Source of the DNA: Christiangramia bathymodioli | GTDB taxonomy: Bacteria > Bacteroidota > Bacteroidia > Flavobacteriales > Flavobacteriaceae | Length of the DNA: 64,000 nucleotides | NCBI GenBank assembly: GCA_009735695.1 | Contig: SRSL01000005.1 | Span: 62,001 to 126,000 of the forward strand | Direction: 5' to 3' | Shown: positions 54,431 through 63,821 of the stretch, piece by piece | How positions within the stretch are numbered: the first letter of the stretch is position 1 | How the letters are laid out: each line of letters starts with the position of its first letter | Position numbers and translations under genes: made by a program | Notes under the pieces: model-generated | The model's input: the letters and a program-made list of their open reading frames with translations, nothing else | What the model was told of the DNA's origin: nothing | Databases searched by the model: none

Positions 54431-56163
54431 TATTCTAATAATACGTCAGATACTGCGGCTCCCGTTGGGATCATTGGGAACACGTTCTCTTCCTGTTCAA
54501 CTTTAACTTCAAGAAAATAGGCTTCTTCACTTTCCATCATTTCTTTCACGGCATCAGCCAGCTGACTCCTTTCGGTCACCTGCTTTGCTTCCACATGGTA
54601 GCCTTTGGCGATGGTAATAAAATCAGGGTTGATCATGGTGGTAGACGCATAGCGCTTATCGAAGAACAATTGCTGCCACTGTCTTACCATTCCTAAAAAT
54701 CCGTTGTTTAAAAGCACGATTTTTACCGGCACTTTCGTCTGAAAAATGGTTCCCAGTTCCTGAATGGTCATTTGGTAACCTCCGTCTCCAACCACAGCCA
54801 CCACATCCCTTTCTGGTTTGGCCATTTTAGCTCCGATCGCTGCTGGAAGGGCAAAGCCCATGGTTCCCAGTCCGCCGGAGGTTACATTGCTGCGCGTACC
54901 ATTGAATTTGGCATAACGGCAGGCGGCCATTTGGTGCTGCCCAACATCTGAAACGATGATCGCATCACCATTGGACTGTTTATTGATCTGCTGAATCACC
55001 TCGGCCATTCCAAGATCCTTTTTATTTACATCAAGGTCATTTTTGATCACCTTTTCATATTCCACCTTATAAAGCTCCTTAAACTGCTGATGCCATTCTT
55101 TATGAGAATTTGGCTCGAGCAATTCTAAAAGCGCTTTTAGGCTTTCTTTTACATCACCCAGAACCGGATAATCGGCTTTTACATTCTTATTGATCTCGGC
55201 CGGGTCGATCTCGAAATGGATGACCTTGGCCTGTTTTGCATATTTATCCAGATTTCCGGTAACACGGTCATCAAAACGCATCCCGATCGCGATCAAAACA
55301 TCGCATTCGTTGGTAAGCATATTCGGCGCGTAATTTCCATGCATACCCACCATTCCCACATTCAGCGGATGATCTGTTGGCAATGCCGAAAGCCCTAAAA
55401 TGGTCCAGGCCGCAGGGATACCGGCTTTTTCAACAACTTGTTTAAACAGGTCTTCAGCCTCTCCAAGGATCACACCCTGTCCCCAGACGATCATGGGTTT
55501 TTTCGCATTATTGATGACCTCAGCAGCGCGTTCCACCTGCAGAAGATTTAATTCCGGAACCGGTTTATAACTTCGTATTCCCGAACATTTTTTATAACTG
55601 AATTCCAATGAAGCAAACTGGGCATCCTTGGTGATATCGATCAATACAGGTCCCGGTCTTCCGGATTTGGCGATATAAAAGGCTTTGGCCATCACTTCCG
55701 GAATCTCTTCAGCTTTGGTGATCTGATAATTCCATTTGGTTACCGGCGTGGAAATACCCACAATATCGGTCTCCTGGAAGGCGTCGCTTCCCAGCAAGTG
55801 AGAGCCTACCTGCCCGGTGATACAAACCATAGGCGTGGAATCGATCTGCGCATCGGCAATTCCGGTGATCAGGTTGGTCGCTCCAGGACCAGAGGTTGCT
55901 ATCGCAACTCCAACTTTCCCGGAAACCCTGGCATAACCCTGGGCGGCATGAGTTGCTCCCTGCTCATGCCTGGTGAGGACGTGGTGAAGTTCGTTTTGGT
56001 ATTTGTACAGCTCATCATAGACAGGCATGATCGCCCCTCCCGGATAACCGTAAATAGTATCTACACCTTCCTCAAGCAAACACTTAATCACCGCCTCGGC
56101 ACCCGACACGGTCAAGGTGTTCTTTGTGTTTACCTTTTCGAAACTTGCTGTTTTTACCTGCAT
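54430..56163 (-). CDS. ilvB: Acetolactate synthase large subunit
   Basis: IlvB is the thiamine-diphosphate catalytic subunit of acetohydroxyacid synthase. 577 aa. Seen: GGAIMPVYDELYKY, RHEQGATHAAQGYARVSGK with the catalytic Glu, VCITGQVGSHLLGSDAFQE, GMRFDDRVTG, VGQHQMAACRY and the GDGGYQM...LNNGFLGMVRQWQ thiamine/Mg motif. It starts 10 bp after ilvD. Confidence 0.97.
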   Translation of the reverse strand: MQVKTASFEKVNTKNTLTVSGAEAVIKCLLEEGVDTIYGYPGGAIMPVYDELYKYQNELHHVLTRHEQGATHAAQGYARVSGKVGVAIATSGPGATNLITGIADAQIDSTPMVCITGQVGSHLLGSDAFQETDIVGISTPVTKWNYQITKAEEIPEVMAKAFYIAKSGRPGPVLIDITKDAQFASLEFSYKKCSGIRSYKPVPELNLLQVERAAEVINNAKKPMIVWGQGVILGEAEDLFKQVVEKAGIPAAWTILGLSALPTDHPLNVGMVGMHGNYAPNMLTNECDVLIAIGMRFDDRVTGNLDKYAKQAKVIHFEIDPAEINKNVKADYPVLGDVKESLKALLELLEPNSHKEWHQQFKELYKVEYEKVIKNDLDVNKKDLGMAEVIQQINKQSNGDAIIVSDVGQHQMAACRYAKFNGTRSNVTSGGLGTMGFALPAAIGAKMAKPERDVVAVVGDGGYQMTIQELGTIFQTKVPVKIVLLNNGFLGMVRQWQQLFFDKRYASTTMINPDFITIAKGYHVEAKQVTERSQLADAVKEMMESEEAYFLEVKVEQEENVFPMIPTGAAVSDVLLE

Positions 56164-56173
56164 AATTCAAGTA

Positions 56174-57847
56174 TTAAAATTCATCGGTCACACAGCCTTC
56201 TGAAGCTGATGCCACCATTTTCGCGTATTTATAGAGCACGCCTCCGTTTACCTTGAAAGCCGGAGCTTTCCAGTTTTTTCTTCTTTTTTCGATCTCCTCA
56301 TCGCTCAGATGCGCTTCGATCGTGTTTGTTTCAGCATTAATGCTGATCTCGTCGCCATCCTGAAGCAGACCTATGAGTCCGCCTTGCTGGGCTTCCGGAG
56401 TGATATGTCCAACCACGAAACCGTGGGTTCCTCCTGAAAATCGACCATCTGTAATCAAGGCCACTTCTTTTCCAAGACCTGCGCCCATGATGGCTGAAGT
56501 TGGTTTCAGCATCTCCGGCATTCCCGGTCCGCCTTTAGGACCCTCATAGCGAATGACGACCACGTCTCCTTTTTGAACTTTCCCGGAGGATATCCCTTCG
56601 TTTGCTTCAAATTCGCCGTCAAAGACCCTTGCCTTTCCTTTAAATTCCAAACCTTCCTTTCCCGTAATTTTGGCTACGGAACCTTCAGAAGCCAGATTTC
56701 CGTATAGAATTCTGATGTGTCCGGTGGCTTTGATAGGTTTTTCCACAGGATGTATCACATCCTGATCTTCAGGCAGTGGTTTGACATCTTTAAGGTTTTC
56801 GGCAATAGTCTTCCCGGTGACGGTCATACATTCGCCATGAAGTAATCCTTTTTCAAGCATATACTTCATCACAGCCGGGATTCCCCCGATCCTGTGAATA
56901 TCTTCCATTAAATATTTTCCGCTTGGCTTTAAATCGGCAAGGAATGGCGTTTCCTCGCAGATCCTTTCAAAATCCTTTAAGCCGAAGCTGATATCAGCTG
57001 CTTTTGCGATCGCCAGGAAATGCAGAACCGCATTGGTTGAACCACCTAAAACGGTAAGCAACCTGATCGCATTCTCCAGCGATTTTGCCGTTACTATATC
57101 CTTTGGCTTTAAGTCCTTTTCCAATAGTAATTCCATCGCCTCCCCTGCTTTCACGCTTTCCTGGGCTTTCTCCGGACCGGTTGCCGGATTAGAACTATTG
57201 AAAGGCAGGCTCATTCCCAGGGCTTCAATTGCTGAAGCCATGGTATTCGCGGTGTACATCCCCCCACAGGCTCCTGCTCCCGGGCAGGCTTTTTCGATCA
57301 CCTGCTGGTATTCTTCTTCCGGCATTTCACCGGAAACCTTGGAACCCCAGGCTTCAAAAGCAGAAACCACGTCCAGTTTTTTCCCATTATGGCACCCTGA
57401 AGAAATGGTTCCGCCATAAACCAGCACCGAAGGACGGTTTAGTCGTAGCATGGCCATCAAAGCACCGGGCATATTCTTATCGCAACCCACCACAGTTACC
57501 AATCCGTCATAAGACATTCCTTCTACCACAGTTTCCATGGAATCTGCAATTAGATCACGAGAAGGCAGTGAAAAGCGCATTCCCGGTGTCCCCATGGAGA
57601 TCCCGTCGCTTACGCCGATGGTATTAAAGATCAAACCATTCACGCCTGCATTCTGGGTTCCTTTTTTAACCTCTTTGGCAAGATCGTTTAAATGCATATT
57701 ACATGGATTTCCCTCATAACCTGTGCTTCCAATACCAACAAAAGGTTTTTTAAGATCTTCACGGCTTAATCCAATGGCATGAAGCATGGCCTGGGAAGCA
57801 GGTTGGGAATCGCTTTGTGTTATTCGTGAGCTGTATTTGGTATTCAT
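56174..57847 (-). CDS. ilvD: Dihydroxy-acid dehydratase
   Basis: IlvD dehydrates dihydroxyacids to 2-oxo acids, using an Fe-S cluster. 557 aa. Cluster Cys and other conserved segments: [83 protein letters not shown]. First gene of the operon. Its ATG lies only 3 nt after the stop of a small upstream ORF, a layout suggestive of coupled or attenuated translation. Confidence 0.96.
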   Translation of the reverse strand: MNTKYSSRITQSDSQPASQAMLHAIGLSREDLKKPFVGIGSTGYEGNPCNMHLNDLAKEVKKGTQNAGVNGLIFNTIGVSDGISMGTPGMRFSLPSRDLIADSMETVVEGMSYDGLVTVVGCDKNMPGALMAMLRLNRPSVLVYGGTISSGCHNGKKLDVVSAFEAWGSKVSGEMPEEEYQQVIEKACPGAGACGGMYTANTMASAIEALGMSLPFNSSNPATGPEKAQESVKAGEAMELLLEKDLKPKDIVTAKSLENAIRLLTVLGGSTNAVLHFLAIAKAADISFGLKDFERICEETPFLADLKPSGKYLMEDIHRIGGIPAVMKYMLEKGLLHGECMTVTGKTIAENLKDVKPLPEDQDVIHPVEKPIKATGHIRILYGNLASEGSVAKITGKEGLEFKGKARVFDGEFEANEGISSGKVQKGDVVVIRYEGPKGGPGMPEMLKPTSAIMGAGLGKEVALITDGRFSGGTHGFVVGHITPEAQQGGLIGLLQDGDEISINAETNTIEAHLSDEEIEKRRKNWKAPAFKVNGGVLYKYAKMVASASEGCVTDEF

Positions 57848-57850
57848 TCG

Positions 57851-57952
57851 TTACTTTTCGGTTTCAATAAGATTTAAAAATACTTGCTTCACTATACTAT
57901 TATTCGTTTTCAAGCTTTGCTGAATTAATTCCAAACCAATATTTATAATCAT
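57851..57952 (-). CDS. Possible leader ORF upstream of ilvD (33 codons)
   Basis: From ATG 57952-57950 a 33-residue frame runs to TAA at 57853-57851, three bases before the ilvD ATG (TAA-CGA-ATG). Thirteen of 33 residues are Ile, Leu or Val, beginning M-I-I-N-I-G-L-E-L-I. A candidate -7 box with one mismatch (AAAGTTTG, 57984-57977) sits about 25 bp upstream of its ATG. AT-rich DNA favours Ile and Leu codons by chance, so translation is not proven. Could be a leader peptide or a coupling ORF. Confidence 0.4.
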   Translation of the reverse strand: MIINIGLELIQQSLKTNNSIVKQVFLNLIETEK

Positions 57953-58037
57953 ATTTTGTTGTTTTACAGGCTTTTACAAACTTTTTGTTTACGATAGCTA
58001 AATGATCTTAAATGGTTAAGTTTTCAATTCAAGGAAT

Positions 58038-58064
58038 AAAAAAGCCATCTAAAAAGATGGCTTT
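58038..58064 (-). terminator. Leftward rho-independent terminator
   Basis: AAAGCCATCT (58041-58050) and AGATGGCTTT (58055-58064) form a 10-bp stem with a 4-nt loop. Leftward it runs into a T-run and lies just upstream of the ilvD leader region. It ends transcription from the 58-60 kb side. The DNA between it and the repeat island has no credible gene. Confidence 0.85.
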
Positions 58065-58257
58065 GATTTATACTGAACAGAATGCACATCTTTCTAGGGT
58101 CGGTTTTCGATAATCGAAATGACCTCAATAATGAAAGATGAAATATTCTGATTTCTTCTCAACATGGTTCTAAAGTAGAAAAAGTATTTTAAAATATTGT
58201 TTTTCAGGGTGTTAAATTTAATTCTTACACATTTATGAGCGCATCTTACAATTGGTA

Positions 58258-58525
58258 GGCTTCGACTCCCCTTCAACTACGCTCAGGGCAGGCTGCTCAG
58301 CCTGACATTAGAAAGAGCAATGTGGATATGGAGGTCTCGACTTCCCTTCGGCTACGCTCAGGGCAGGCTTTTCGACCGGACAATTGAGCTAAGAGACCCT
58401 GAACCAAGTTCAGGGTGACGGTTTGATAGAATTCGGCTTCGACTGCCCTTCGACTAGACTCCTGGCAAGCTGTTAGACCTCACAACTTCATTAAAGAGAC
58501 CCTGAAACAAGTTCAGGGTGACGTG
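58258..58525. repeat. Repeat island between the nitrilase fusion and ilvD
   Basis: Three copies of a family 3 element with TTCGACT...CCTTCG...CTACGCTCAGGGCAGGC are at about 58258-58306, 58333-58382 and (degenerate) 58435-58480. Two family-1-like palindromes, CCCTGAACCAAGTTCAGGG and CCCTGAAACAAGTTCAGGG, lie at 58397-58415 and 58500-58518, each followed by TGACG. The flanking DNA from 58065 to 58257 and up to 58552 shows nothing else. Confidence 0.82.
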
Positions 58526-58552
58526 AAACAATTTTAACGGATTACTCTTTTT

Positions 58553-60118
58553 TTATTTTTTCTTTTTTAACGAATAAAGATCCTTTCTTCGATCTTTCAT
58601 GTTACGCACGCTTCCGAAATTGTGGAGTTCTTTTAAGAGATCAAGGTCTACGTCAACCAATAAAGTGCTTTCCGTATTCGGAGTGGCTTCAGCTTTGATC
58701 CCATTCACAGGAAAGGCGAAGTCGGAAGGTGTAAGAACGGCACTCTGGGAATATTGGATATCCATATTATCAACCTTCGGAAGGTTCCCTACCGATCCTG
58801 CCATGGCCACATAACATTCATTTTCCACTGCTCTCGCCTGCGCGCAGATCTTCACCCTGGAATAACCATTCTGGGTATCGGTCATAAAAGGAACAAAAAG
58901 GATGTTCATACCTTCCTCTGCCAGGATCCTTGAAACTTCGGGAAACTCCACATCGTAACAAATTAGAACACCCACTTTTCCGCAATCGGTATCAAAGGTT
59001 TCCAGTTTATTTCCGCCTTTCATCCCCCAGGCAGTTTCTTCAGCCGGAGTGATATGCAACTTTTCGTAACGTTCGTAACTCCCATCCCTTCGGCATAAAA
59101 AGCCCACATTATACATATGCTCTCCTACCGCCTGAGGCATGCTTCCAGTGATAATATTGATGTTGTAATTAATAGCAAATTCCCTGAAAGTTTCCAGCAG
59201 CCTGTCGGTATAGCTGGACAGGCCGCGTATAGCCTCGGGTTCAGAAAGGTGGTTGAACTGAGCCATTAATGGCGCATTAAATAATTCCGGAAAAAGAATG
59301 AAATCGCTCTGGTAATTACTTACCGCATCCACAAAAAACTCGATCTGGGAAACCAGGGCTTCATAATCCTTGAAAAGTCGCATCTGCCACTGTACCAAAC
59401 CAAGCCGCACGACCGTTTTGGTTGTGTTCACCAGCCTTTCCGGCTTGGAATAATAGATATTGTTCCATTCCATCAGGGTCGCATATTCCTTGCTTCTTTC
59501 ATCTCCTGCCAGATATCCCTTGATCACTTTCTTTACATGAAAATCATTGGATAGCTGAAACGACAGAACAGGATCGTGGATCTCCTGAAGTTTTACCTTC
59601 TCTATGTATTTTTTGGGAGTGAGCTCATCAGCATATTTCGAATAGTTCGGAATTCGCCCTCCAAAGATGATGGATTTTAAATTCAGGTGTTCGCACAGTT
59701 CCTTCCTGGCTTCATACAAACGCCTACCCAGTCGCATTCCGCGGTAATCGGGATGAATAAAAACATCGATACCGTATAACACATTTCCGTTCTTGGTATG
59801 GGTTGGAAAGTTTTCTCCACCCAGGATCTCATCATAGGTGTGATTATCGTCGAATTTGTCATAATCAACGATGATGGAAAGCGCACAGCCGGCGATCTTA
59901 TTATCGATGGCAATACAAAGCTGTCCATCGGGGAATTTATTAATAAGGGTTTTTATCTCACCCTTGGTCCAGTATTCATGCGGCATCTCATGATAAGACT
60001 TGATCATGGACACCTTCAGTTCTTCATAGTCCTTCACCCTTAGGTTTCGGAGTTCAATTTTTGCAGAGTCTATCACAGTAAAAACGTAATTAGTAGACCG
60101 AAAAAGTTCGGCATTCAA
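58553..60118 (-). CDS. GNAT acetyltransferase / carbon-nitrogen hydrolase fusion
   Basis: A 521-aa two-domain protein. Residues ~20-200 are a GNAT domain (IDVFIHPDYRGMRLGRRLY, acetyl-CoA loop). Residues ~235-515 are a nitrilase-superfamily domain with the full triad: Glu278 in LFPELF, Lys353 in YEKLHITP and Cys387 in GVLICYDVEFPE. The pairing is a known fusion whose substrate is undetermined. It may acylate an amine and then hydrolyse an amide. The first in-frame start is TTG 60118; GTG 60076 (VIDSAKIELRNL) is an alternative that fits homologous N-termini better. The response-regulator gene ends 14 bp upstream. Confidence 0.85.
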   Translation of the reverse strand: MNAELFRSTNYVFTVIDSAKIELRNLRVKDYEELKVSMIKSYHEMPHEYWTKGEIKTLINKFPDGQLCIAIDNKIAGCALSIIVDYDKFDDNHTYDEILGGENFPTHTKNGNVLYGIDVFIHPDYRGMRLGRRLYEARKELCEHLNLKSIIFGGRIPNYSKYADELTPKKYIEKVKLQEIHDPVLSFQLSNDFHVKKVIKGYLAGDERSKEYATLMEWNNIYYSKPERLVNTTKTVVRLGLVQWQMRLFKDYEALVSQIEFFVDAVSNYQSDFILFPELFNAPLMAQFNHLSEPEAIRGLSSYTDRLLETFREFAINYNINIITGSMPQAVGEHMYNVGFLCRRDGSYERYEKLHITPAEETAWGMKGGNKLETFDTDCGKVGVLICYDVEFPEVSRILAEEGMNILFVPFMTDTQNGYSRVKICAQARAVENECYVAMAGSVGNLPKVDNMDIQYSQSAVLTPSDFAFPVNGIKAEATPNTESTLLVDVDLDLLKELHNFGSVRNMKDRRKDLYSLKKKK

Positions 60119-60132
60119 TAAAAATTAATGAT

Positions 60133-60765
60133 CTAAATTTTGAAAATCCCTTCCTTGATCGCGAACATAACCAGGCCAACACGGCTTTTCACCTGAAGCT
60201 TGCTGAATAGGCTTTCCCGGTAATTATCCACTGTTTTCGGGCTCAGGTGCATTTCTTCGGCAACCTGCTTGTAGGTGAGTTCGCTACAGGCGTGGGTAAG
60301 GAATTCCATCTCCCTGTCGGTTAATTCTTCATATTTCTGTTTTCGCTCTTCATGGCTCAGGGCGTCGGAAATGGTCTTATTGGAATAATACCCATTGCGA
60401 TCAATGGCATTCAGCGCATGTTCAAATTCTTCAGGTTCGATGTCTTTCAGCAAATATCCGCGACAACCAAGGCGAAGCATTTTGATGATGGTCTCATCTT
60501 CCTGATCTACGGTTAAAGTTAGCACCTTCTGGTCTGGCCGGTTTTCCTTAAGCCAGGCCATGGTAGCCATTCCATCCATTACCGGCATTCGCATATCCAG
60601 CAGGAGAATATCGGGACCTTCATTGCCCGCTTCCAGGTATTTTACCAGCTCCTCCCCGTTCTTGAAAGTTTCCACTACCTCAAAACCCGAAAATGAATTT
60701 ACGAGGATCTGCAGGGATTGAGCGAAAAGCTTATGATCGTCAACGATTATGATCGTCTTGTTCAT
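60133..60765 (-). CDS. NarL/LuxR-type response regulator
   Basis: A 210-aa two-component regulator: receiver at residues 1-120 with Asp9/Asp10, phosphoacceptor Asp57 (LLLDMRMP) and the helix-4 region KVLTLTVDQED; a LuxR helix-turn-helix at ~145-205 (LTDREMEFLTHACSELTYKQ, then KTVDNYRESLFSKL). It should bind promoter DNA when phosphorylated by the kinase whose gene overlaps its start by 26 bp. Targets unknown. Confidence 0.94.
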   Translation of the reverse strand: MNKTIIIVDDHKLFAQSLQILVNSFSGFEVVETFKNGEELVKYLEAGNEGPDILLLDMRMPVMDGMATMAWLKENRPDQKVLTLTVDQEDETIIKMLRLGCRGYLLKDIEPEEFEHALNAIDRNGYYSNKTISDALSHEERKQKYEELTDREMEFLTHACSELTYKQVAEEMHLSPKTVDNYRESLFSKLQVKSRVGLVMFAIKEGIFKI

Positions 60766-61546
60766 TGGTTCGTGTCTTGGTTGGATACCGTAAAGATAGC
60801 GAAGTTCCCTTTCCTACCGAAGAATCCAGATGAAATTCGGTGTTGATGATGGCCGCCCGGCTTTTCATGTTCAGCAGCCCGGAGCCGGTTTCCTGCTGGG
60901 AAATATCAAAGCCTTTACCATTATCTGATGCCTTAATCACCAACTCGTCGGGACGATAATGGAATTCTACATCCAACCGGGTTGCATCGGCATATTTGAT
61001 CACGTTAGAAAAGAATTCCTGAAGTATCCTGAAAAGAATAACCGTATCTTCAGTTTTGATCTTGTGAGGCTCGCCTTTTACCTTCAATTCGGCTTCCAGG
61101 ACCCCTAACCTGTTAAAGCGTTCGATCTCATTTTCCACCGAACCTTCCAGGCCTTTATGATCCACCACCTCATTGTTTAGGGAACGGGACAGGGCTCGTA
61201 CTTCGGTAAGCGAATCGCTTACCATATTTTTTACTTCGGAAAAGGCCTTCTTGTTTTCTTCCACAACCGATTTGGACAGCAGATTGATCTGCATTTTGGC
61301 GATGGCCAGTAACTGCCCGATATTATCATGCAACTCCCAGCTAACGTTCTTCAGGGTCGCCTCCTGTATCTCTAAGCGGGCATTGGATAGCTCAGACCGA
61401 AACCTTTGTTCAGCCTCAAATTTCTCCTCCAGCAGTTTATTCTTGCGGCGCTGATAGGTAATAAAAAACAACACTGTAAATCCTGCAAGAAACAGGATCA
61501 CCAGGATGAAGTAGACGATAAGCAGGATCTCTTCCTTCCGAAGCAT
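60740..61546 (-). CDS. Membrane-bound sensor histidine kinase (HisKA_3)
   Basis: A 268-aa kinase with a single N-terminal membrane helix (about residues 7-30), a coiled-coil linker and no extracellular sensor domain. The phosphoaccepting His73 is in SWELHDNIGQLLAI (HisKA_3). The HATPase part has an N-box FFSNVIKYADAT, then DNGKGFDIS and GSGLLNMKSRA. With almost no periplasmic part it must be controlled by an interacting membrane protein, or sense inside the cell. It overlaps the response regulator by 26 bp; the membrane-protein tandem genes follow upstream. Confidence 0.93.
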   Translation of the reverse strand: MLRKEEILLIVYFILVILFLAGFTVLFFITYQRRKNKLLEEKFEAEQRFRSELSNARLEIQEATLKNVSWELHDNIGQLLAIAKMQINLLSKSVVEENKKAFSEVKNMVSDSLTEVRALSRSLNNEVVDHKGLEGSVENEIERFNRLGVLEAELKVKGEPHKIKTEDTVILFRILQEFFSNVIKYADATRLDVEFHYRPDELVIKASDNGKGFDISQQETGSGLLNMKSRAAIINTEFHLDSSVGKGTSLSLRYPTKTRTNEQDDHNR

Positions 61547-61644
61547 AGTTATTGGCTGATTAGTTTAACAAGTATAAGCAATTTTTAAGTTTCAGCCTGA
61601 AATACAGCCAGGCCTATGTGGCTTAAATCATTTATTGAAAACAC

Positions 61645-62364
61645 CTATTCAAGAGATTTTTTACTGAACTGGTAGTCTGCATAAAACCCAAGAATGTAAA
61701 AAGAATACATGAAAATATTCATATAACGAAGGATCTCAATATCGAGATCCCGGAAAGCTTCGTTTTCCAGGTTACTGAATTTACTGTAAATATCTAACGG
61801 CGTCTTAAGAAGGCTCCATAATACAATGGCAACCGAAATATAGAATTTCACATCACTGTAAAAATATACGATCGTATCAGATTTCAACACTTCAAAATAA
61901 TAGAAACAAACACACAGGAAGATGAAAAATGTTTGTACAGTGCTTACATAGGCATCGGTATAAGAAAAGAAAATGCCTGCACTCGCCAGCCTGATTATAC
62001 TCAAAATCACAACTGCTCCCAAACCAAAAAATAAGGTTTTACGCAGCTTTTCACTGGCAAGGCCTCTTATGAAAACCTGGGAAAAGCAAATGGTGTAGAT
62101 TACCAGGTTGAGATTTCCATACCATGCATTTGTACGGAATACGGAATCCTCGAAAAAACTTAAAGACTCATAATCGGTAAGCCATGCATAAATTGGTAGT
62201 AACCCATAATATTCGATAAGGACAACATAACACAGGTAATAAATGAATATTTTAATCTCCGGCCGCACTCGGGTAGATTTAACCAGATACATAAGGCCTG
62301 CGATTGCCGCCAGCAATTCAAATACCAGATGATAGAATTTATTCTCAATTAAAAATTCGAGCAT
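61645..62364 (-). CDS. Multi-pass membrane protein, tandem family member A
   Basis: A 239-aa protein with about 6-7 hydrophobic helices and a short charged C-tail (FYADYQFSKKSLE). It is similar along its length to the 250-aa protein encoded next to it: an N-terminal aromatic/acidic start (EFLIENKFYHLVFELLAAIAG), a middle PLDIY segment and a C-terminal RYMNIFMYSFYILGFY. No catalytic motif or known family. It lies about 100 bp from the kinase gene, on the same strand. A role as sensor or signalling partner is speculation. Confidence 0.7.
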   Translation of the reverse strand: MLEFLIENKFYHLVFELLAAIAGLMYLVKSTRVRPEIKIFIYYLCYVVLIEYYGLLPIYAWLTDYESLSFFEDSVFRTNAWYGNLNLVIYTICFSQVFIRGLASEKLRKTLFFGLGAVVILSIIRLASAGIFFSYTDAYVSTVQTFFIFLCVCFYYFEVLKSDTIVYFYSDVKFYISVAIVLWSLLKTPLDIYSKFSNLENEAFRDLDIEILRYMNIFMYSFYILGFYADYQFSKKSLE

Positions 62365-62383
62365 CTTCAGACTTATTTTTTAC

Positions 62384-63136
62384 TTACTCACTGCTAGTAT
62401 AAACCGGAGTCATTGATTTTTTCTCAGACCTGTATTCGATGTAAAAGCCTAAAGCAAACATAGAATACATAAAGATATTGGCATATCTAAGTACTCCAGC
62501 AAAAACCTGGATAAAATATTCATTTTCCTCGAGAAAATAATCTACATAAATTTCAGTCGGAGGAATTACAAGATACCAGATGAGAATTCCTACGGCCATA
62601 TATAAAAATACATGTTTATAAAAACCTATCACCCGATCTGTAATTAGAATATCGTAGAAATAAGCCAGTACGCTCGCCACCACTAAAAAAGTTCCTATAA
62701 TAATATTGCTCGTTATATAGCTGGTGAAGAATTGGCCGCTAAAAATCATATTTAAAATGGCAAAGAATATAAAAATCACCAATGCCCATTTGAGATACAT
62801 TGAAATTTTTAGACTCTTTATAATCTTTTGCAGAAAATAGCAGTAGGATACTATAAAGTAAGCTTTGGCAATATTGAAATACCAGAAATTCCTCGTGAAA
62901 AGTGAGTCTTTTAAAAAAGGAAAAGTTTTATAGCCATCGAGATATGCCCAAAAGGAATAACTACCAAGAATATCTATAAAAAATACTGACCATAGAAACC
63001 AGACAAACTTTTTTTTTACTGTACCGGGTTTTCTGGTTTTGAGAAGATACAGGCTACCTGACAAAGCAGCCATAAATTCAAATAAATAAGAAACGTAGAT
63101 CTTTCTTTCTATAAGAAAATCAAAATAATCATGCAT
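62384..63136 (-). CDS. Multi-pass membrane protein, tandem family member B
   Basis: A 250-aa paralogue of the preceding gene with 6-7 hydrophobic segments. Shared landmarks: an EFMAALSG...LYLLK start, PPTEIYVDYF, and the C-terminal RYANIFMYSMFALGFYIEYRSEKKS. It begins 19 bp upstream of member A, so the two are one transcription unit. Function unknown. Confidence 0.7.
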   Translation of the reverse strand: MHDYFDFLIERKIYVSYLFEFMAALSGSLYLLKTRKPGTVKKKFVWFLWSVFFIDILGSYSFWAYLDGYKTFPFLKDSLFTRNFWYFNIAKAYFIVSYCYFLQKIIKSLKISMYLKWALVIFIFFAILNMIFSGQFFTSYITSNIIIGTFLVVASVLAYFYDILITDRVIGFYKHVFLYMAVGILIWYLVIPPTEIYVDYFLEENEYFIQVFAGVLRYANIFMYSMFALGFYIEYRSEKKSMTPVYTSSE

Positions 63137-63174
63137 TCAAATAATCTAAAAAAAGGAGGATAACAAATTATGAT

Positions 63175-63570
63175 CTAATAAACTCCAGGAGGCCAAACCC
63201 CAGATCCATTATTATACGGATCTATTTCTTCATTCTCTTCAAAATCATTCTCATCTTCTGAAAAAGTGCCAGCAGCTTTCTTTTTGGTGGGAGATAAGAA
63301 AACGGTGCTATAGCCTCGTTTCTTTACAGGAACTTTTTCATCATCCTTAGGATAGGAACCCAGCCAGATAGAGATTCCAGCCCCATCTATATCTTCCGAA
63401 TTTTCCTTTACGTAGGCAATATATTCTTCCAGTTCGGTAATGCTGAAATTTACCGCACAAACATCTTCGTGTTTAATTGCTCCTCTAATTGCTGTACCAC
63501 GCGATTCCCACCAGGTTTTTGATAAGGTCTCTGCATCTGATCTCGAAATACAATTCTTAGGTTTGTCCAT
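63175..63570 (-). CDS. Small soluble protein of unknown function
   Basis: 131 aa from ATG 63570 (MDKPKNCISRSDAETLSKTW); longer in-frame reading upstream uses no normal start. The N-terminal two-thirds look folded (CAVNFSITELEEYIAYVKEN, DIDGAGISIWLGSYPKD) and the C-terminal part is acidic (FSEDENDFEENEEID) and ends in WPPGVY. I recognise no family. It lies between tandem member B and the hairpin region, so it is probably the first gene of the same leftward unit. Confidence 0.65.
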   Translation of the reverse strand: MDKPKNCISRSDAETLSKTWWESRGTAIRGAIKHEDVCAVNFSITELEEYIAYVKENSEDIDGAGISIWLGSYPKDDEKVPVKKRGYSTVFLSPTKKKAAGTFSEDENDFEENEEIDPYNNGSGVWPPGVY

Positions 63571-63642
63571 ATTTTTTAACAGGTTAGTAAATGGTTTGTT
63601 AAAAATATAATTTTCAAACAATAAATTACCATTAAGATTCAA

Positions 63643-63660
63643 TAAGGGGAAAAATCCCCT
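63643..63660. other. Short hairpin upstream of the small soluble protein gene
   Basis: AAGGGG (63643-63648) and CCCCTT (63655-63660) with a 6-nt loop. No other feature is seen between 63571 and 63727. Confidence 0.5.
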
Positions 63661-63727
63661 TGTAGAAGCTTACCTCAGCCCGTACTTTTGAATTAGTCAT
63701 TTTAGTAAAGCTAAAGTGTTTTGGGGC

Positions 63728-63806
63728 AAAAAAGTGCTTTGGAGGTTATGTTATAGTTCTGAGTAGGGTCTTTACTATAACTTTAATACCAACGAAGCAC
63801 TTTTTT
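63728..63806. terminator. Long hairpin, probable bidirectional terminator
   Basis: AAAAAAGTGCTT (63728-63739) pairs with AAGCACTTTTTT (63795-63806); inside, TTATAGT (63751-63757) pairs with ACTATAA (63774-63780). It follows the stop of the right-edge gene by 15 bp and would end its leftward transcript. Its size, about 79 nt, exceeds that of a usual terminator; it may be an inserted palindromic element. Confidence 0.65.
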
Positions 63807-63821
63807 ATTTTCTGTATTGCA

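Noticed and set aside
58094-58276. A 60-codon leftward frame next to the terminator at 58038-58064
   Set aside because: It runs through repeat-like DNA, is Lys/Arg/Phe/Ile-rich as expected by chance in AT-rich DNA and has no promoter. It was left out although the terminator downstream shows that some transcript ends there.
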